51,309 bases of DNA from Williamsia sp. (GCA_015069695.1 JADCRZ010000044.1:1-51309); one strand, 5' to 3'; positions 9,027 through 18,661 are shown, counted from the first letter of the stretch. Notes: generated from the letters alone by a model not told the origin. Made by a program: numbers and translations.

Positions 9027-9776
9027 ATGGAAACAGCGCAACAAAAACTGGCCCTGGTTACGGGCGGCGGCTCGGGCATTGGATTGGCGATCGCAGAAAA
9101 ATTTGTACAGCACGGTATAAAGACGGTGATCGTAGGCCGCGACCCCCAGAAGCTGGAAGCAGCCCGTGGACAACTGGGCGATTTGTGTGTGCCTGTTACC
9201 GGCGACCTGAATGACCTGGCTTCTATTCCCGCCCTGGTTCAAGCCATTACCGAACAACACGGCCCCATCCATGTGCTGGTAAACAATGCCGGCATCAACA
9301 TGAAAAAAGAATTCCTGGAAGTCACGGATGAAGACTTCCAGCGCATCCTGCTCACCAATCTAAGCGCTGTATTTGCGCTATCGCGCGAGGTGACCAAGGG
9401 AATGGTAGCGCGGGGCGGCGGCTCGGTGATCAACATCAGCTCGATGGCCTCTCAGTATGGCATACCCAAAGTGATTGCCTACACAGCTTCCAAATCGGCC
9501 ATTGAAGGCATGACCAGGGCCATGGCCGTGGAACTATCTCCCAAAGGCATCCGCGTAAACTGTATTGCGCCGGGCTTTATCGCTACCGACATGTCGGCCA
9601 AAGCTTTAAACAGCGATCCCGAGCGGAAAAACAAAGCGCTGTCGAGAACGCCCATGGGCGAACTGGGCAAGCCGGCTGACATTGGCGATGCAGCCGTTTT
9701 TCTGGCCTCCGAAGGTGCCAAATATATTACCGGCGTAGTGCTGCCGGTAGATGGCGGCAATTCGATCGGTTTTTAA
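9027..9776 (+). CDS. SDR-family oxidoreductase (sugar-acid type; possible fructuronate reductase)
   Basis: This 249-residue classical short-chain dehydrogenase has the cofactor motif TGGGSGIG (about 14-21), NNAG (about 90-93), the catalytic Ser-Tyr-Lys set (INISS...YTASK) and a C-terminus GVVLPVDGG. The start METAQQKLALVTGG at 9027 is preferred over an ATG at 8970, which would add an unrelated 19-residue leader. It most resembles gluconate/deoxygluconate dehydrogenases and FabG-like enzymes. Its place 62 bases after the GH67 gene suggests a role in glucuronate breakdown, for example reducing fructuronate to mannonate. That is inference from context only, since SDR sequences do not reveal the substrate. 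Confidence 0.85.
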   Translation: METAQQKLALVTGGGSGIGLAIAEKFVQHGIKTVIVGRDPQKLEAARGQLGDLCVPVTGDLNDLASIPALVQAITEQHGPIHVLVNNAGINMKKEFLEVTDEDFQRILLTNLSAVFALSREVTKGMVARGGGSVINISSMASQYGIPKVIAYTASKSAIEGMTRAMAVELSPKGIRVNCIAPGFIATDMSAKALNSDPERKNKALSRTPMGELGKPADIGDAAVFLASEGAKYITGVVLPVDGGNSIGF

Positions 9777-9972
9777 GTGAGTGAGAGAATCTTTCTTTCG
9801 TACCGACCTTTCTTGTATTGTTCAAAAAGATCTTCACTGCTTGCTTCTCCGGAAGCGAATGAAGTCAGCTGCTTTTACAACTTATAGAATGGGCTGTCTC
9901 TGTGCGGCCATGACGCAGCATGTGATAGGATAAAAATCGCAGGGAATAGCTGGACTGCGTTTTGCAATGCCT

Positions 9973-9980
9973 TACCTTTA
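9973..9980 (+). promoter_or_regulatory. candidate -7 box for catalase
   Basis: TACCTTTA matches TAnnTTTG at every fixed base but the last and lies 20 bases before the catalase ATG. The -33 region shows only a weak TGG at 9951-9953. No OxyR- or PerR-like palindrome was identified in 9777-10000. Confidence 0.3.
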
Positions 9981-10000
9981 TCCACTCAAAAATTATTCTT

Positions 10001-11638
10001 ATGGACAACAATAATCCGCAACAATCGCACAATGGAAACGGTGCGGCTGCCAACGGCCATACTGACGACAGCGTGAACAAGGGTCAGGGCAACCGAGTCC
10101 TTACTACCCGGCAAGGGCATCCCGTCACCGACAACCAGAACCTGCGTACCGTTGGTAACAGGGGACCAGCTACAATGGAAAACTACCATTTCCTGGAAAA
10201 GATCTCGCATTTTGACCGGGAACGCATACCCGAAAGAGTTGTGCATGCCCGCGGTGCCGGGGCACATGGTTATTTCGAAGCTTATGGAACCGCAGGCAAC
10301 GAGCCAATAGCCAAGTTTACCCGCGCCAAGCTGTTCCAGCAAAAAGGCAAGCAAACACCGGTCTTTGTCCGCTTCTCCAGCGTGATACACGGTGGCCACT
10401 CTCCTGAAACCCTGCGCGATCCACGCGGCTTTGCCACAAAGTTTTACACAGAAGATGGCAACTGGGACCTGGTAGGCAACAACCTCAAAGTGTTCTTTAT
10501 CCGTGACGCCATGAAGTTTCCCGATCTGGTGCATGCTTTTAAACCCGATCCGGTAACCAACCGCCAGGATGGTCAACGCATTTTTGACTTTATCAGCAAC
10601 ACCCCGGAAGCGATGCATATGATCACCTTCTTATTCTCTCCCTGGGGCATACCGGCCAACTACCGTCACATGCAGGGCTCGGGCGTGAACACATACAAGT
10701 GGGTGAACGAAGCCGGTGAAGCCGTACTGGTTAAATACCATTGGGAACCAAAAGAAGGCGCTAAAAATTTAACCCAGGACCAGGCAGAAAGCATCCAGGC
10801 AAAAAATTTCAACCACGCCACACAGGACCTGTACGATGCCATCGAACAAGGCAATTACCCTGAATGGGAATTGTGTGTACAGATCATGGGTGATGATGAT
10901 CACCCCGAACTGGATTTTGATCCGCTGGATGATACCAAGATCTGGCCGCAGGAACAATTTCCATTCTTGCCGGTAGGAAAAATGGTGCTCAACAAAAATC
11001 CCGAAAACTACTTTGCAGAAGTAGAACAGGCCGCTTTCGGTACGGGCGTGCTGGTTGACGGACTGGATTTTTCGGACGACAAGATGCTGCAGGGCCGTAC
11101 CTTCTCTTACTCCGATACACAGCGCTACCGGGTAGGGCCAAACTATCTCCAGCTTCCGATCAATGCACCCAAAACCTATGTGGCTACCAACCAGCGCGAC
11201 GGGCAAATGGCCTACCAGGTGGATGCAGCACAAGGGCAAAACCCGCATGTAAACTACGAGCCTTCCACACTCAACGGTTTAAAGGAAGCGCCCAAAGCCG
11301 GCAAGGATTATACACCGCGTTATGAAGCCAACCTGGTACGCCAGAAAATAGACCGGCAAAACAATTTCAAACAAGCCGGCGAACGCTACCGTGCGTTTGA
11401 AGAATGGGAAAGAAATGACCTGATCACCAACCTGGTGAACACCCTTAAACCGGTGCAGAAGCACATTCAGGAAAAGATGATTGAGCTGTTTACCCAATGC
11501 GATGCTGATTATGGCCGCCGTGTGGCAGAAGGCCTGCAAGGCCCTTCTAACGGTCAGCCCGGTCCCATCGGTTCAGCGCATGCTGACGATGCAGTAAAAG
11601 AAGCAGAAGAAGTATCTAAGGAAGTAAAGACTTATTAA
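10001..11638 (+). CDS. katA: haem catalase
   Basis: This 545-residue monofunctional catalase turns hydrogen peroxide into water and oxygen. The distal His is His82 in [12 protein letters not shown], the distal Asn is in DLVGNN (about 160-161), and the proximal haem-ligand Tyr lies in the [12 protein letters not shown] segment. The start at 10001 ([10 protein letters not shown]) follows a -7 box. An ATG 39 bases upstream would overlap that box and is rejected. The first 45 residues are a polar, Asn/Gly-rich extension before the catalase core. The protein has no signal peptide and is probably cytoplasmic. It is monocistronic, with a hairpin terminator 20 bases past the stop. Confidence 0.95.
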   Translation: MDNNNPQQSHNGNGAAANGHTDDSVNKGQGNRVLTTRQGHPVTDNQNLRTVGNRGPATMENYHFLEKISHFDRERIPERVVHARGAGAHGYFEAYGTAGNEPIAKFTRAKLFQQKGKQTPVFVRFSSVIHGGHSPETLRDPRGFATKFYTEDGNWDLVGNNLKVFFIRDAMKFPDLVHAFKPDPVTNRQDGQRIFDFISNTPEAMHMITFLFSPWGIPANYRHMQGSGVNTYKWVNEAGEAVLVKYHWEPKEGAKNLTQDQAESIQAKNFNHATQDLYDAIEQGNYPEWELCVQIMGDDDHPELDFDPLDDTKIWPQEQFPFLPVGKMVLNKNPENYFAEVEQAAFGTGVLVDGLDFSDDKMLQGRTFSYSDTQRYRVGPNYLQLPINAPKTYVATNQRDGQMAYQVDAAQGQNPHVNYEPSTLNGLKEAPKAGKDYTPRYEANLVRQKIDRQNNFKQAGERYRAFEEWERNDLITNLVNTLKPVQKHIQEKMIELFTQCDADYGRRVAEGLQGPSNGQPGPIGSAHADDAVKEAEEVSKEVKTY

Positions 11639-11660
11639 CAGCTGTTTCAATTAGCAGATA

Positions 11661-11696
11661 AAAAGCATCCCGATCCCGGGGTGCTTTTATTTTTTG
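11661..11696. terminator. terminator of catalase, probably bidirectional
   Basis: The stem AAAAGCA-CCCG pairs with CGGG-TGCTTTT (11661-11688, one bulged or mismatched pair) and is followed by ATTTTTTG, a good intrinsic terminator for katA. It overlaps the TAA stop (11687-11689) of the convergent beta-helix gene. The A-run on the other side could also help end that transcript. Confidence 0.7.
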
Positions 11697-14242
11697 TTCT
11701 GCTGCACCGGTGAGCCCAGGATAAAGAGTTCTCCCTGTCTCCGGTTGATCATTTTTTGTGCGCCCTGCCGCTCTCCTTTTTCGTTTACATATACCTGTGA
11801 CTTGCTGTACCTGACAGGCCTGTCCGTAGCCCATTTAAAAACCAGGTAGTCTGCCGGGTTGGTGTATGTTACTGTGGCTTCCCGTTCGCTGAAATTATCG
11901 ATGTATATACTGGTCCCTTTGGAAGCGGCCTGGTTGTACAGGACCACGTAATGCTTCTCTACCGTATGGGGCATTGTAAAGATCAGGTCTACGTGCTTTC
12001 TGGTGCCGTTTATCTTGAAGCGCAGCACCTGCGATTGGGGCGTATTCTTTGTGCTTCTCACCACCGCAAAAAAGTCTGATTCTATATCCAGGTTGCTTTT
12101 TATATCGAAAGACACAACATAGGTATGTCCTTTGAGCCAGTCTTCCGTATGGCTTTCATCGGAAAAAAACACAGCATAGCCTTGTGTACGGGGTGAATTG
12201 CCCGTGTAATCGACACGCAGACAGGCTGTATCCATGGCAGTCCGGTCGTGGTTCAGGCTGCTCCAGGCTCCATATTGATTGATGACTTTAGCTATTCCGG
12301 CATTGAAGTTCCCTGCAGGATACTGCTGGTATTGGATATGGGAGAAAAATGCAGCCTTGAAATCACCTACTACTTTTGAGTGAAGATCTTGCCGTGTCAG
12401 CTTTTGCCATCCTTTGATGGTATAGGTAGAATCTGACTGGCTGTTGCCTTTGTGAAGATTGTACGAGGCTTTAAAAAAATCATTTGTGTTATGCAAGTAA
12501 AAAGGCTTACAAAAATAATTGCTGTCTGACACTCCCCACTGCATCAGGGTAGAAAAAGAATCGGTGTCGCTCTGGATGCTCATCAGGCTGTTGGTGGGCT
12601 GGTTAGCGCTGAGTGTAGGATAATAGTGAGGGGATACAAACAAATTGTGCTTTACTTCCATGCCAGTGAGCAACATATTGGGCTGCAGGCGGTCGTGTTC
12701 GATAGACAAGGCTTCTTTGCCGGCATTGTATATCTTGTTGTACCTGATTTTTACATGGTTTCCATCGTGGATGTAAATTCCCCGGTCAGCTGTATTCGCG
12801 ATGGTATTGCTGTCGATAATTCCCCATTCAGAAGCTTCATCAAAGTAGATTCCATGCGCCCATTTTGATGTGTCGCCTTCCCAGATTCCGTCTGAGTTTC
12901 CAATGATATTGGTTACAAGGTTCCCGGTGATCCAACGGTAAGCGCCCGGCTTAAAAGCTTGTTCACTGGTGTAGATGCCGCCTGCATCATCCAACATCAT
13001 CGCCGCAGAATCTACCTGGTTATAGAGAATATGCGCGCCGCTATGGGTGGTAGCAATGCCATGATAGCCGATTCGGTTTAGCCGGTTATTGGTGATGTAT
13101 GCATTGTTGCCTGATACAAATATTCCCAGGTGCGACAGGTTTCCGCCCATTCCTTCTCCACGGATCAATCCGATATTGCTGATCGAGTTGCTGTCTATCA
13201 GCAGACCGTCACCAAGCGGTCCTGCATAGACAGCATTGTTGTAAATGTGGAAGAGCTGGTTTTTTCTCACCACAGCTTCCTTTGTAAATTTTATTTCAAT
13301 TGCATTCATCCCTGTATAACTGATACTACAGTTAATGATCTTGTTGCTAGCACCGCCATACATAAAAACAGCGATCTTATTTGCACCAGTTATGGCTAGG
13401 TTTTCCAGCGTAACCTCATTTAAATTGTTCAGGTTTACCAGCGTGTCCAATGTAGCAGCCCTGACAGCCAGCGTGCTTGGATTTTTGGTGCTGTACATTT
13501 TCAACTGGTGTGTGGCAGGCTGATAAAACCATTCTCCGTTTTCATCCAGGGTGCGCGGGTCATTTTGGATAAAATAGCCGAACCTGTCCAGTACATCCTG
13601 CATAAGCGCGCCGTTGCCGGGATAGCTGAAAGTGCCGCCAGATTGAGAAGTGAGGGGATATACATTCAGCATAAAACGCTGGCTGCGCAGGCAGAGTTCG
13701 GCAGTGCCACCGGAAGGCCAGTCGGTTGGGCCCGGGTAATTGTTGTCGGTAACAGAAGAAAATCCATTGTGCGATTCATAGTGCAGGAATCCGCCGCCGG
13801 GTGCATGAAGGTTCGGATAGCGGCCACGGTGCTGTGGCTGGTTGTTGATCACAACAACGTTCAGGCGCGTTCCGGCATCCAGCGGGGCTTCCCATAAACC
13901 GGATCCGGCGCTGCGCCAGGAAGACAGCGTGACAAAGCCGGTTATCAGCGGCTGTGCCCCGGTTCCATATGCGCCGATGTAGATCTTTCCGCGGGCCGGT
14001 TGAAGCGGACCGGTAAAAACATCGCCTCTTTTTAAAAAAAAGCTGTCGGCCCCTGTCCGGGAAAGAGCATTGAGTTTCTGAAGGGTTTTGTAAGGGGCTG
14101 CCCTGGTGCCCAGTCCCTTGTTGTCATCTCCTGCAGTTGCAAAATAGTAGCTTCTGGGTTGTTGGGCCGCTGTCTTTTGCAAAAGGGCAAGCAGCAGCAG
14201 CCCTATTATGAAGCTTATTTTAATGTCCTGATTTTTTATCAT
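11687..14242 (-). CDS. secreted right-handed parallel beta-helix protein
   Basis: This protein of about 851 residues starts at MIKNQDIKIS, giving a signal peptide that ends in LQKTAAQQ. Longer in-frame starts up to 14467 give a cysteine-rich leader and overlap the divergent gene's promoter, so they are rejected. The opening segment (ATAGDDNKGLGTRAAPYKTL) is typical of pectin-lyase-like secreted proteins. Residues of about 280-540 contain repeated short strands such as NKIINCSISYTGMNAIEI and LLIDSNSISNIG, which mark a beta-helix. The last 200 or so residues look like a carbohydrate-binding beta-sandwich. It is probably a polysaccharide lyase or glycosidase acting on plant or microbial polymers, but the substrate is unknown. 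No T9SS tail is present. Confidence 0.8.
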   Translation of the reverse strand: MIKNQDIKISFIIGLLLLALLQKTAAQQPRSYYFATAGDDNKGLGTRAAPYKTLQKLNALSRTGADSFFLKRGDVFTGPLQPARGKIYIGAYGTGAQPLITGFVTLSSWRSAGSGLWEAPLDAGTRLNVVVINNQPQHRGRYPNLHAPGGGFLHYESHNGFSSVTDNNYPGPTDWPSGGTAELCLRSQRFMLNVYPLTSQSGGTFSYPGNGALMQDVLDRFGYFIQNDPRTLDENGEWFYQPATHQLKMYSTKNPSTLAVRAATLDTLVNLNNLNEVTLENLAITGANKIAVFMYGGASNKIINCSISYTGMNAIEIKFTKEAVVRKNQLFHIYNNAVYAGPLGDGLLIDSNSISNIGLIRGEGMGGNLSHLGIFVSGNNAYITNNRLNRIGYHGIATTHSGAHILYNQVDSAAMMLDDAGGIYTSEQAFKPGAYRWITGNLVTNIIGNSDGIWEGDTSKWAHGIYFDEASEWGIIDSNTIANTADRGIYIHDGNHVKIRYNKIYNAGKEALSIEHDRLQPNMLLTGMEVKHNLFVSPHYYPTLSANQPTNSLMSIQSDTDSFSTLMQWGVSDSNYFCKPFYLHNTNDFFKASYNLHKGNSQSDSTYTIKGWQKLTRQDLHSKVVGDFKAAFFSHIQYQQYPAGNFNAGIAKVINQYGAWSSLNHDRTAMDTACLRVDYTGNSPRTQGYAVFFSDESHTEDWLKGHTYVVSFDIKSNLDIESDFFAVVRSTKNTPQSQVLRFKINGTRKHVDLIFTMPHTVEKHYVVLYNQAASKGTSIYIDNFSEREATVTYTNPADYLVFKWATDRPVRYSKSQVYVNEKGERQGAQKMINRRQGELFILGSPVQQNKK

Positions 14243-14477
14243 GCTGACCGGAGGGGTTCTTGCGTGCATTTGCAATATAGCTTCCCCTGCTGGTTCCTGC
14301 AATAAAATCGGATGGTGGCAGGTTGATTTAACAGTGCGTGTGCAGGAAAACAAAAGCAAGAGGGTGCGGGGAAAAAAGAAGCCGGGAGGATTGCAGCGGG
14401 AACAGGAAGAAAAATTTTTACAGCTTGCTTGTAAATCTAAAAAGATTCCATTTACTTTGTGCATCAAAGTACTTTTA

Positions 14478-15131
14478 ATGCCTAGTTCAGATCAGTCTTT
14501 AAGAACCTTGCAGGACATCAAATCCATGATGGAGCGCAGCAGCCGGTTTATCAGCCTGAGTGGCTGGAGCGGTGTATCGGCCGGCATTTGTGCACTCGTG
14601 GGTGCCTGGTTGGCCGCTACAAGAATCGCAGCGCATAAGTCTTCTTACGATGAAATAGAAAGAGGTCCTTCTACACTGGGTATTGCGGACAGTGGCCTGG
14701 CATTGGAATTGTTGCTGATTGCCATCGGTGTTTTTGTTGCAGCGTTTGTACTGGCATTTTTGTTTACGTATATCAAAAGCAAAAGGGCCGGCATAGCCAT
14801 CTGGGGCAGCTCGGCCATGCGCCTGATGTGGAACACCGTGATTCCCATGGTAACCGGCGGGTTTGTCATTCTGCGGATGCTGCAGCTGGAATATTACCAG
14901 CTGATTGCCCCGTGTTGTTTGATTTTTTACGGACTGGCCCTGGTTAACGGAAGCAAGTATACCCTGGGAGAGGTAAGATATATGGGGTATGGACAGATCT
15001 TATTGGGTATTTGCAATTTGTGGCTTTTGCATTGGGGGCTGGCTTTCTGGGCTGCCGGCTTTGGAGTGCTGCACATATTTTATGGTGCGCTGATGTGGTG
15101 GAAGTATGAGCGGAACCAGGCAGATGTATAG
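14478..15131 (+). CDS. multi-pass membrane protein of unknown function, first gene of the exosortase cluster
   Basis: This 217-residue protein has a soluble N-terminal stretch (MPSSDQSLRTLQDIKSMMERSSRF) and about six hydrophobic segments (for example GWSGVSAGICALVGAWLAA and LALELLLIAIGVFVAAFVL). The ATG at 14478 is chosen because a -7-like TTACTTTG (14452-14459) lies just upstream. A much longer in-frame reading from 14241 runs through promoter-like DNA. No catalytic motif is visible. It is followed 69 bases later by a winged-helix regulator. The pairing suggests the two act together, perhaps as an envelope sensor and its regulator, but this is inference. Confidence 0.75.
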   Translation: MPSSDQSLRTLQDIKSMMERSSRFISLSGWSGVSAGICALVGAWLAATRIAAHKSSYDEIERGPSTLGIADSGLALELLLIAIGVFVAAFVLAFLFTYIKSKRAGIAIWGSSAMRLMWNTVIPMVTGGFVILRMLQLEYYQLIAPCCLIFYGLALVNGSKYTLGEVRYMGYGQILLGICNLWLLHWGLAFWAAGFGVLHIFYGALMWWKYERNQADV

Positions 15132-15200
15132 GTATATAAATTTTTATCCTGCGGCTGGCCTATTTTTACACTGGCAGGCTATCTGCCGCGGAGAAGAAGT

Positions 15201-15500
15201 ATGAAAAATCCGATTGAAAATTTAAATAAGGTTTTTGACAGCCGCATCCGGCTGGGCATCATGAGTGCCCTGATGGTCAATGCCTCCGTGACTTTCAACG
15301 AGCTCAAAGAACTGATCGGGGTTACGGATGGCAACCTGGCTTCGCACCTGAAAACACTGGAAGAAAACGGATTTGTAAAAGTGCAAAAGGGATTTATCGG
15401 CAGAAAGACCAATACAGAATATTCCGTTACCAAGGCAGGAGAAAAAGCATTCAAACTGCACCTGGATGCACTGGAAAAAATGATCAGATCGCTTCAGTAA
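15201..15500 (+). CDS. winged-helix transcriptional regulator
   Basis: This 99-residue single-domain DNA-binding protein has the pattern VTFNELKELIGVTDGNLASH followed by LKTLEENGFVKVQKGFIGRKTNTEYSVTKAGEKAF, which is the helix-turn-helix and wing of the MarR/ArsR-like HTH_34 type. The N-terminus (IENLNKVFDSRIRLGIMSAL) is characteristic of this group. There is no ligand domain and no metal-binding cysteine, so its signal is not evident. It lies between two membrane-protein genes upstream of the exosortase pair and may control that cluster. It starts at ATG 15201, with a weak GGAG about 10 bases upstream. Confidence 0.88.
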   Translation: MKNPIENLNKVFDSRIRLGIMSALMVNASVTFNELKELIGVTDGNLASHLKTLEENGFVKVQKGFIGRKTNTEYSVTKAGEKAFKLHLDALEKMIRSLQ

Positions 15501-15552
15501 TTTTTTTTGCGCTGTTACTTTGCAAAACAAAGCACTTTTAAGAAAAAAAAAC

Positions 15553-16062
15553 ATGAATCCCACAACCCGGCTCACAACCAGCATCCGCCGCTGGCTCCTG
15601 TTCTTTATCATTGCCCTGGCATTCAGCGGCATCACGGCCTTTGCCGTAGAATCCGAACTCGCCTGGCTGATCCGCATATGGCCGCTTGGCAAGGGCCTCC
15701 TTTCCTCCTGGCTCCTGCATGTATACAACGCCGTTCAAGCAACCAACGCCCAATATCCCTTTATCAGCTACGGCTCCGACTGGCTGGCTTTCGCCCACCT
15801 CGTGATCGCCATCGCCTTTATCGGTCCGCTCCGGGATCCGGTACGCAACAAGTGGATCATCCGCTTCGGCCAGATTGCCTGCCTCGCCATTTTTCCGCTG
15901 GCATTTATTGCAGGCCCTATCCGTCATATACCCCTGTTCTGGCAACTGATAGATTGCTCCTTTGGCGCCATCGGACTTATACCGCTTGCCATTTGCTACC
16001 ACAAAATCAACCAGCTCGAAAAGCTTACCCTGAAACCACAAAATTCCTTTCAACCTGCTTAA
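15553..16062 (+). CDS. small multi-pass membrane protein, function unknown
   Basis: This 168-residue protein has four or so hydrophobic helices (WLLFFIIALAFSGITAFAV, WLAFAHLVIAIAFIGPL, IACLAIFPLAFIAGPI, FGAIGLIPLAICYH). The N-terminal arginine-rich stretch suggests a cytoplasmic N-terminus. Conserved-looking polar positions (GSDWLAFAH, DPVRNKW, DCSFG) lie between helices. I do not recognise an enzyme motif. The ATG at 15553 follows an A-rich leader, and a TTACTTTG box lies at 15515-15522. It precedes the VIT-domain gene by 88 bases on the same strand. Confidence 0.75.
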   Translation: MNPTTRLTTSIRRWLLFFIIALAFSGITAFAVESELAWLIRIWPLGKGLLSSWLLHVYNAVQATNAQYPFISYGSDWLAFAHLVIAIAFIGPLRDPVRNKWIIRFGQIACLAIFPLAFIAGPIRHIPLFWQLIDCSFGAIGLIPLAICYHKINQLEKLTLKPQNSFQPA

Positions 16063-16150
16063 CAATTTACATGCACACCCACCACCATGTAGTATTCACC
16101 GGCCAAGTAAAAAGACACCTATTTTAACCATCACCCCCAAACACGCCCTT

Positions 16151-18661
16151 ATGACTATTTTTCAACAGATCGGAAAAGACAAATTTCATCTTACCGGCTT
16201 TATCTTCATGTTTCTGTCCCTGATTGTTTTCTGGATGCTGCTAACCGTGCCGGCTTTGCAAAATGACAGCGGCCTGTTCATTATCAACTATCTTCTTGCA
16301 GTCAGCTTTTTTTTCATTGTCCTGTTTTCAGGCCGGTTAAAAAAGGGCAGAGACGGGTTACACCTGTTTGTACAATTCCTGGTACTTTTTCTGATCAGTG
16401 CTTATTCGTTAAACCGCGAGATGGTTGCGTTTGAAAGCTCAGTAACCTGGTTGTCCTGCCTGCTTGTACTTGTATGTATAAACTACCTTGCTTTTGCCTT
16501 TTGGAAACAGGCACCTGTCTGGCTGCTGTACATCATGCATGCCTTACTAGGAATAGGGTTTATTCTCTTTCTGTATCTTGCCTGTTATCTGCTTCCGCTT
16601 TACGCAGTTAGTGGCGTGGCAGCTTTTGCCTTAGGCATTTCGCTGCATACGTTTGTACCGCTCTTATTCTGTATCTATACCATTGTAATACTGAGAAAAA
16701 CATCTGCCGGACAAAAACTCTATCAAGCCTGTTTTTTTGCCGGCATCGCAGCAACTGTTATGGTCACCACTGCTTTTGTGGTACGTTGGAGCCATGTTGT
16801 TCATAGATTAAACACATCCTATAACCGCGGTATCGCGGAGGACAACGATGGGTTGCCTGCGTTTGTGGGAGTGGCCGCAGCAGTTCCACACGGATGGGTT
16901 GCGGAAAAAGTCCTGCAATCCGGACTGGTTTACAATGTACCCAAAGGTGAATGGGGGGATTTCCTGTGGCAGATGCCGACCCGCAACTTTGGAGAAGAAA
17001 GAAAACATGACCCGCTGGTGATGACGGCTGCTTTATTTGCCGGTACACCTACCCTTTTGGATGACGAACGCATCAAAATTCTGGAGGCTGTGTACGACTC
17101 AAGGCATAAAGCGCAACAGCGTCTTTGGTCGGGCAAGCACCTGGCCACAGACAATATACACACAGCCGTGAGGGTATGGCCCCAGCTGCATATGGCATAT
17201 ACCGAGAAGCTGATCACCGTCACCAATAACACCCAGGGTTCATCCCGGAACAACGAGGAAGAAGCAATTTATACATTCCATTTACCAGAAGGAAGTGTTG
17301 TCAGTGCCCTGTCGCTTTGGATAAAGGGCATGGAAGAAAAAGGAATTGTAACAACCAAGGAAAAAGCAGATTCGGCTTATAACACGATTGTAGGATATGA
17401 ACGGCGCGATCCTTCTGTAGTACATTGGCAGGAAGGAAACACGGTGAGTGTACGGGTGTTTCCGGTTGCAGCGGGTAAAAGCCGGGTCTTTAAACTGGGT
17501 ATTACCTCCCCCCTGAAAAAGCAGGGTGATTCATTGGTGTATGAAAACATTTACTTTGATGGGCCCGGCGCTGACGAAGCTGAGGAAGAAATCAAGATGG
17601 ATTTTGCTACCCGACCCACCAAACTGTATACAGAAGCCAGCCTTCAACCAGGAAATAACCTTTCTTTCAGGCATACAGGAAATTATGATCCTGCCTGGAA
17701 GATCCAGTTCAAAGACGAAGGATTGGCAAGCGATGTTTTTAGCTTCCAGGGAGTTTCTTACTCGCTGGCGCCATACACGCCGCATGAAACGGCTGTAGAT
17801 ATCCAGGCAGCCTATCTGGACATCAACAGTTCCTGGACAAAAGCTGAATTTGAAAAAGTGTTCGATGCAGTCAGGTTCAAAACCGTGTATGTATATGATC
17901 ATGAGCTGATCCGGCTAACAGAGACCAACAAGGAAGCCTTATTTGAATCGCTGAGCCAGCTTCAGTTTAGTATCTTCCCCCTGTATGCTATCCATGATGC
18001 TCCGGGTGCGGTGTTGATCAGCAAAAGCAGTTCCGTATCACCCAACCTGCACGATCTCGACAACAGTGCCTTTATGGAAGAAACAAAGAATTACCTGCGT
18101 AAAAACACCAGAATCAAGTTGTTTAATATAGGTGCTGAGCTATCGCCCTACCTGAAATCACTAAAAGAATTCAGGGCATTTGATTATGAACAGGGAACGG
18201 CCGAACAGCTCAAGCAACGCATGGCACACAACCAGTTTGCCGCCAGCATAGAAGATGACCATACCGTGGTTATTGACAACGCAGGATTGGTTATCAAAGC
18301 AGCCAAGCAAACCTTATCCTCTACAGCCCCCGACCATTTGATGCGGCTGTTTACCTATAACCACCTCATGCAAAATGCCGGCGCACGATTGTTTACAGAT
18401 ACTTTGTTCAACGCTGGCTTAACCGAGGAAGCCGCAAGGGCAGGCATTGTAACACCTGTTTCGAGCTTGGTAGTGCTGGAAACCCAGCAGGACTATGATC
18501 GCTTCAATATCAAGCAAAGCATCAACAGCCTGAAGAATGCCACACTCAGATCAAAAGGAGCTGTACCTGAACCCCATGAGTGGGTGTTGATCTTTATAGC
18601 AGTTGGCGTTGTGCTGTTTGTAAAATATCCGGCTGTCAGAACCAAATTCAGATGGTCATGA
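16151..18661 (+). CDS. XrtN-system VIT-domain membrane protein with PEP-CTERM-like tail
   Basis: This 836-residue protein has about seven hydrophobic segments in residues 10-220, a VIT-domain-like region (about 340-470) and a long soluble region. It ends with PEP at residues 806-808, HEW, a hydrophobic helix (VLIFIAVGVVLFV) and a basic end (RTKFRWS). This last part has the order of a PEP-CTERM sorting signal, which exosortases cut and transfer. The gene overlaps the exosortase gene by four bases (ATGA), so the two are translated together. I recall a named family of VIT proteins paired with exosortase N, and this matches it. It is the apparent, possibly only, substrate of that enzyme. Its biological role is unknown. 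Confidence 0.85.
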   Translation: MTIFQQIGKDKFHLTGFIFMFLSLIVFWMLLTVPALQNDSGLFIINYLLAVSFFFIVLFSGRLKKGRDGLHLFVQFLVLFLISAYSLNREMVAFESSVTWLSCLLVLVCINYLAFAFWKQAPVWLLYIMHALLGIGFILFLYLACYLLPLYAVSGVAAFALGISLHTFVPLLFCIYTIVILRKTSAGQKLYQACFFAGIAATVMVTTAFVVRWSHVVHRLNTSYNRGIAEDNDGLPAFVGVAAAVPHGWVAEKVLQSGLVYNVPKGEWGDFLWQMPTRNFGEERKHDPLVMTAALFAGTPTLLDDERIKILEAVYDSRHKAQQRLWSGKHLATDNIHTAVRVWPQLHMAYTEKLITVTNNTQGSSRNNEEEAIYTFHLPEGSVVSALSLWIKGMEEKGIVTTKEKADSAYNTIVGYERRDPSVVHWQEGNTVSVRVFPVAAGKSRVFKLGITSPLKKQGDSLVYENIYFDGPGADEAEEEIKMDFATRPTKLYTEASLQPGNNLSFRHTGNYDPAWKIQFKDEGLASDVFSFQGVSYSLAPYTPHETAVDIQAAYLDINSSWTKAEFEKVFDAVRFKTVYVYDHELIRLTETNKEALFESLSQLQFSIFPLYAIHDAPGAVLISKSSSVSPNLHDLDNSAFMEETKNYLRKNTRIKLFNIGAELSPYLKSLKEFRAFDYEQGTAEQLKQRMAHNQFAASIEDDHTVVIDNAGLVIKAAKQTLSSTAPDHLMRLFTYNHLMQNAGARLFTDTLFNAGLTEEAARAGIVTPVSSLVVLETQQDYDRFNIKQSINSLKNATLRSKGAVPEPHEWVLIFIAVGVVLFVKYPAVRTKFRWS
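18566..18658 (+). other. PEP-CTERM-like sorting signal within the VIT protein
   Basis: The last 31 codons encode PEP, a Glu-Trp pair, about 13 hydrophobic residues and a basic cluster, in the order seen in canonical PEP-CTERM signals. This is the expected cut-and-anchor site for the exosortase encoded immediately downstream. The assignment rests on pattern only. Confidence 0.7.

Noticed and set aside
14241-14477. N-terminal extension of the 14478 membrane protein
   Set aside because: The extension would run through promoter-like DNA and overlaps the start of the divergent beta-helix gene. Its residues look random and basic.
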